Assembly: GCA_002394335.1 (NCBI GenBank)
Contig: DGTP01000014.1
Coordinates: 199,929-263,928, forward strand
Length of the DNA: 64,000 nucleotides
From: Bacteroidales bacterium UBA4333
GTDB taxonomy: Bacteria > Bacteroidota > Bacteroidia > Bacteroidales > Paludibacteraceae
Direction of reading: 5' to 3'
Within the stretch, counting starts at the first letter, position 1. Each line of letters starts with the position of its first letter. The translations under genes were made by a program, and so were the position numbers. The notes beneath the pieces are model-generated. The model was not told where the DNA came from and ran no database searches. It saw only the letters and a list, made by a program, of their open reading frames with translations. This document shows, in pieces, positions 61,410 through 64,000 of this stretch.

Positions 61410-63362
61410 ATGAAGATATCTATACAGAGGCATCTGCGTTCATTGATGAGAGACGAGTTCTACCGTAATTGGTTGATAGCCATTGTGGTTTTTGTGCTCG
61501 TTTTGATTGTAGTACTTATTGTCGCTGCCTTAACTCAAGATATGGAGGGAGCGTTGGTGGCTGTTCTCAGATCCGGCACCCCCTCGCCCTCATTTCCATT
61601 GGCTTGGCATATATGGCTGGGAATGCTCAATACGATCTTGATCACACCGTTTCTGCTGGCTGCTATCATCATGACTATCCGCTATTGGACCGAGCGTATC
61701 CAGACCGGTCGGAAACGATACAAGTCTATCAAAAATCATTATGTCCTTATCGGATATAACCGCTATAGCGTCAGTATCATCCGTAATAGGCTCGGGCAAG
61801 ACGGAGATTCGGATGCTTTGATGATATTATATACGGTGGCTCCCCCTCAGACAGTGCGTTCTGAACTCCGTGCACTATTGCCTAAGGCACTGGAGGAACG
61901 CGTGATTATCTATGCCGGCGCTCCGCACCTTAAAGAGCAGATTGCACAACTTAATCTCCATACAGCAAAGGCTGTTTATATAGCCCTTGACGGAGAAGAT
62001 TGGAATAGCTCATATGCGCGTAACATCTCAATGCTGCAGACGATTGCTCACTATGCAGGGACGCAACGGGTGGAGAACCACCTGCCGGTCAATGTGCTTT
62101 TCAATGATGATAAGGCTTACGAGATTGCACAACGACTGGAACTGCCTCTGCAATGTACCGGCGTATATGATGCAGACCGTCAGTTGGTGCAAAATCTGGA
62201 TGTGCACATCTATAATTTCTATGAGAATTGGGCGAGACTGCTTTGGAGTTATTCCGGATTCAAGAAGGCGGACGGCAGCTATTATTATGACAGATTGGAT
62301 TTCGAACCATTGGAGGGAACGGATCATTTTGTACATCTTGTCATTGTAGGCTTTAATAGCATGGGGAAGGCGTTGCTCAAAGAAGCTATAAGAGTGTGCC
62401 ATTATCCCAATTTTGATGCTCGAAAGCAAATCGGAAAAACCTTGATCACTATCATTGATCCTGAGGCGGAAAGACAACGGCGCCAATTTCAGGCAAGCTA
62501 TCCCTATCTTGCGCAAATCAAAGATATTGAGATAGATTTCCGTCAGGCTTTTCTGGAAGATGAAGATGTGCGTTGTGATATAACTGTTTGGGCTAAGGAC
62601 GAGCGGCAATTGCTGACCATTGCCATCTGTGTGAAAGATCCGGATGAGGCAATGCATATGTCTCTTTCGCTGCCTGAAGCCGTTTATGTCGATTATTCTC
62701 GGTTGCAATTAGAGAATGTAAGTGCTGACGGACGCCGGGCAAGACTTGTAAAGGGAGGAAATGGTACACGGACCCGTATTCTGGTACGGCAAGTAGTCAG
62801 AAAGAACCTTCAGACAATTATTAACGAGAATACACAACATTTCTCTAATATTAAGGTCTTCGGCACCTACTACGAGGGGATTGCGTTGAATCTGTTGGAT
62901 GACAAGTTGCCCATCTGTATTCATGGACTTTATGCAGACAAACTGTATGATAACATCGACCGCATTTCTGAAATTGAGAAGATTGCCGTACAAGATCATT
63001 TTGAGCGATGGAAGAATAGCTGGTACCCCTTGAGTGAGGAAGAACGGTGCGCCAACCGCTATCAGATAGATATGTATCGTTCTACTTTTGCCTATATGGA
63101 ACGTCTTGCTATTCCGCAGGGAACGATTATTGCCGATCCGGTAGTTGTGGAGCGATTGGCGGAGGTGGAGCATCGTCGCTGGATAGCTGATAAAACACTC
63201 TTTGGATTCCGTCAGGCCAAAACCGGTGAGGTGCGGGTTGATGAAGTCAGAATACATAATTGTATTGACGATTATAGCAATCTCACGCGCCTCGACCAGA
63301 TCAAAGACCACGCTGTGGTTCTATCCGCTCCGGTCTTGGTTACATGGGCTGATAAAATTTAA
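61410..63362 (+). CDS. Two-Rossmann membrane protein with C-terminal RyR domain
   Basis: A 650-residue protein with two N-terminal membrane helices (about 20-42 and 68-92) separated by an extracytoplasmic loop that lacks a potassium-filter motif. Two TrkA-N-like Rossmann domains follow (YVLIGYNRYSVSIIRNRL, about 111-128, and HLVIVGFNSMGKALLKEA, about 309-326), each with degenerate glycine loops. The C-terminus is a RyR domain (LAEVEHRRWIADKTLFGFR, about 583-601, then HNC...YSNLT). The architecture recalls Castor/Pollux-type and bacterial RyR proteins, thought to respond to nucleotide ligands. It follows the phosphatase by 5 bp. Confidence 0.72.
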   Translation: MKISIQRHLRSLMRDEFYRNWLIAIVVFVLVLIVVLIVAALTQDMEGALVAVLRSGTPSPSFPLAWHIWLGMLNTILITPFLLAAIIMTIRYWTERIQTGRKRYKSIKNHYVLIGYNRYSVSIIRNRLGQDGDSDALMILYTVAPPQTVRSELRALLPKALEERVIIYAGAPHLKEQIAQLNLHTAKAVYIALDGEDWNSSYARNISMLQTIAHYAGTQRVENHLPVNVLFNDDKAYEIAQRLELPLQCTGVYDADRQLVQNLDVHIYNFYENWARLLWSYSGFKKADGSYYYDRLDFEPLEGTDHFVHLVIVGFNSMGKALLKEAIRVCHYPNFDARKQIGKTLITIIDPEAERQRRQFQASYPYLAQIKDIEIDFRQAFLEDEDVRCDITVWAKDERQLLTIAICVKDPDEAMHMSLSLPEAVYVDYSRLQLENVSADGRRARLVKGGNGTRTRILVRQVVRKNLQTIINENTQHFSNIKVFGTYYEGIALNLLDDKLPICIHGLYADKLYDNIDRISEIEKIAVQDHFERWKNSWYPLSEEERCANRYQIDMYRSTFAYMERLAIPQGTIIADPVVVERLAEVEHRRWIADKTLFGFRQAKTGEVRVDEVRIHNCIDDYSNLTRLDQIKDHAVVLSAPVLVTWADKI

Positions 63363-63386
63363 GGGATAAGTAAAATGCACAGTTAT

Positions 63387-63482
63387 ATGAGGAATTACGA
63401 TATTTTTATTAGTTATCGTCGTGAAGGCGGATATGATACAGCAAAGCATTTGAATGATTTGTTGCTACTTGTATTTTATTGA
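63387..63482 (+). pseudogene. Truncated TIR-domain gene remnant
   Basis: An ATG-to-TGA frame of 31 residues, MRNYDIFISYRREGGYDTAK..., matching exactly the first strand and helix of prokaryotic TIR domains. The frame leaves homology after NDLL and ends six bases before the next gene. This looks like the start of a TIR gene whose remainder was deleted. A functional micro-protein is unlikely. Confidence 0.72.
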
Positions 63483-63488
63483 TTCTGT

Positions 63489-63893
63489 ATGGATATGAGA
63501 AAGATACTGTTGTTTTTGTTTATGCTTGGTGCGGTGGGGGTGTTCGCGCAGAATTATCTGCGTGAAGCGGAATACTATCAGCGTAAGGGCGACGGATACG
63601 CCCGCGAAGCAGAGTACTACCAAAAGAAAGCACAAGGCTATGAGCGCGAGGCGGAATACTATCTCAAGAAAGCCGAGAGTTATCAGCGCGAAGCAGCCTA
63701 TTATACCAAACGCGGAGACATTGATCGCGCCAATACCCAAAACCGCTACGCACGGGATGCCATGGACAAAGCCAAAACGCAACAACGCTATGCTTCCGAC
63801 GCCTGGGATAAATACCGGACGCAACTGCGTTACGCCCAAGAGGCTTACGACAAAGCAGCAGACTATATGCGCCGCGCATCGCAACAGCGGTAA
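63489..63893 (+). CDS. Exported protein with 14-residue helical repeats
   Basis: A 134-residue protein with signal peptide (MRKILLFLFMLGAVGVFAQ) and four tandem 14-residue units of the form REAEYYQ-K-K-x-x-x-Y-x (about residues 24-79), then a second helical part (RYARDAMDKAKTQQRYA). The YY dyads recur with strict spacing, suggesting a helix bundle or fibre. Start at 63489; ATG 63495 is possible. Confidence 0.65.
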   Translation: MDMRKILLFLFMLGAVGVFAQNYLREAEYYQRKGDGYAREAEYYQKKAQGYEREAEYYLKKAESYQREAAYYTKRGDIDRANTQNRYARDAMDKAKTQQRYASDAWDKYRTQLRYAQEAYDKAADYMRRASQQR

Positions 63894-63968
63894 GTAGTAT
63901 TTTAACTTGGAGGTATGAAATTAATTGAACCCTATACGCCATTTTTAACGATGTAAATTTATATAGTT

Positions 63969-64000
63969 ATGAAGACAAGACATCTGACATTAGTAGCCCT
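63969..64000 (+). CDS. Start of a further gene (cut by window edge)
   Basis: ATG at 63969 followed by a basic-hydrophobic start (MKTRHLTLVA) like a signal peptide. Only ten codons are visible. Confidence 0.4.
   Translation, partial: MKTRHLTLVA

Noticed and set aside
1..64000. tRNA or rRNA genes
   Set aside because: No cloverleaf with a T-loop GTTCGAnTC context or rRNA segment was noticed, within the limits of reading by eye.

Overview
The window reads as chromosomal DNA of a Bacteroidota bacterium, most likely order Bacteroidales. Many promoters match the phylum's own consensus (a TTTG box, 19-20 bp, then TAnnTTTG), starts mostly lack Shine-Dalgarno sequences, and typical families are present: DUF5686, DUF3078, DUF2851, a GldA-like ABC ATPase, a protein with a type IX secretion (T9SS) style C-terminus, and lipoproteins with Bacteroidota-type lipoboxes. 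I cannot name family or genus.

1-41 kb is largely core genome. It holds an S41 protease cut by the window edge, pnuC and an Ig-like lipoprotein (minus strand). A 1.1 kb intergenic region follows, with a 174-bp imperfect palindrome and a palindromic operator-like site. Next come two RND efflux systems: adaptor plus a permease fused to its outer-membrane factor (4.6-10.4 kb), and TetR, OMF, adaptor and permease (10.5-16.8 kb), followed by a PII-like protein, a DUF5686 protein and a beta-barrel. A six-gene minus-strand operon (ABC ATPase, ruvB, YjjG-like phosphatase, glycosyltransferase, small transporter, LTA-synthase-like enzyme) spans 26.7-21.0 kb. Then come DUF2851, a secreted Ig-repeat protein with a T9SS-like tail, DUF3078, a ZapB-like/zapA/rny cluster, trmN6, a DsbD/ArsG-like membrane protein divergent from a sensor histidine kinase, and gdhA coupled to the kinase.

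41-42.5 kb holds two diverged tandem copies of a promoter-to-terminator unit that looks like an undescribed structured non-coding RNA (about 280 and 380 nt). Several helices are kept although the sequence has changed.

42.6-55.9 kb is an AT-rich, single-strand accessory operon of about 17 mostly unrecognised genes. It opens with an ECF-like sigma factor and a possible partner regulator, then two paralogous coiled-coil proteins, several small proteins (two with clear N-terminal membrane segments), a Vps4/FtsH-class AAA+ ATPase with a novel N-terminal domain, a 59-residue zinc ribbon, a HExxH metallopeptidase-like protein, two further membrane proteins and two paralogous soluble proteins. Several small proteins end in a near-identical C-terminal tail (KVVILE or close variants). 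I take this operon as the best candidate for an undescribed system.

56-64 kb is a second accessory cluster: a macrodomain-like protein, a run of small exported proteins, Sel1 and DUF805 proteins, a TIR/SLOG-like domain joined through a membrane helix to a PstS-like binding domain, a low-molecular-weight tyrosine phosphatase, a two-Rossmann membrane protein ending in a RyR domain, a broken TIR gene and a repeat protein. The content resembles nucleotide-sensing or defence islands, but no function is shown. Small dispersed repeats (ATTTACC/CCAAATGGTAAATGA type) sit between genes and also in frame inside two genes.
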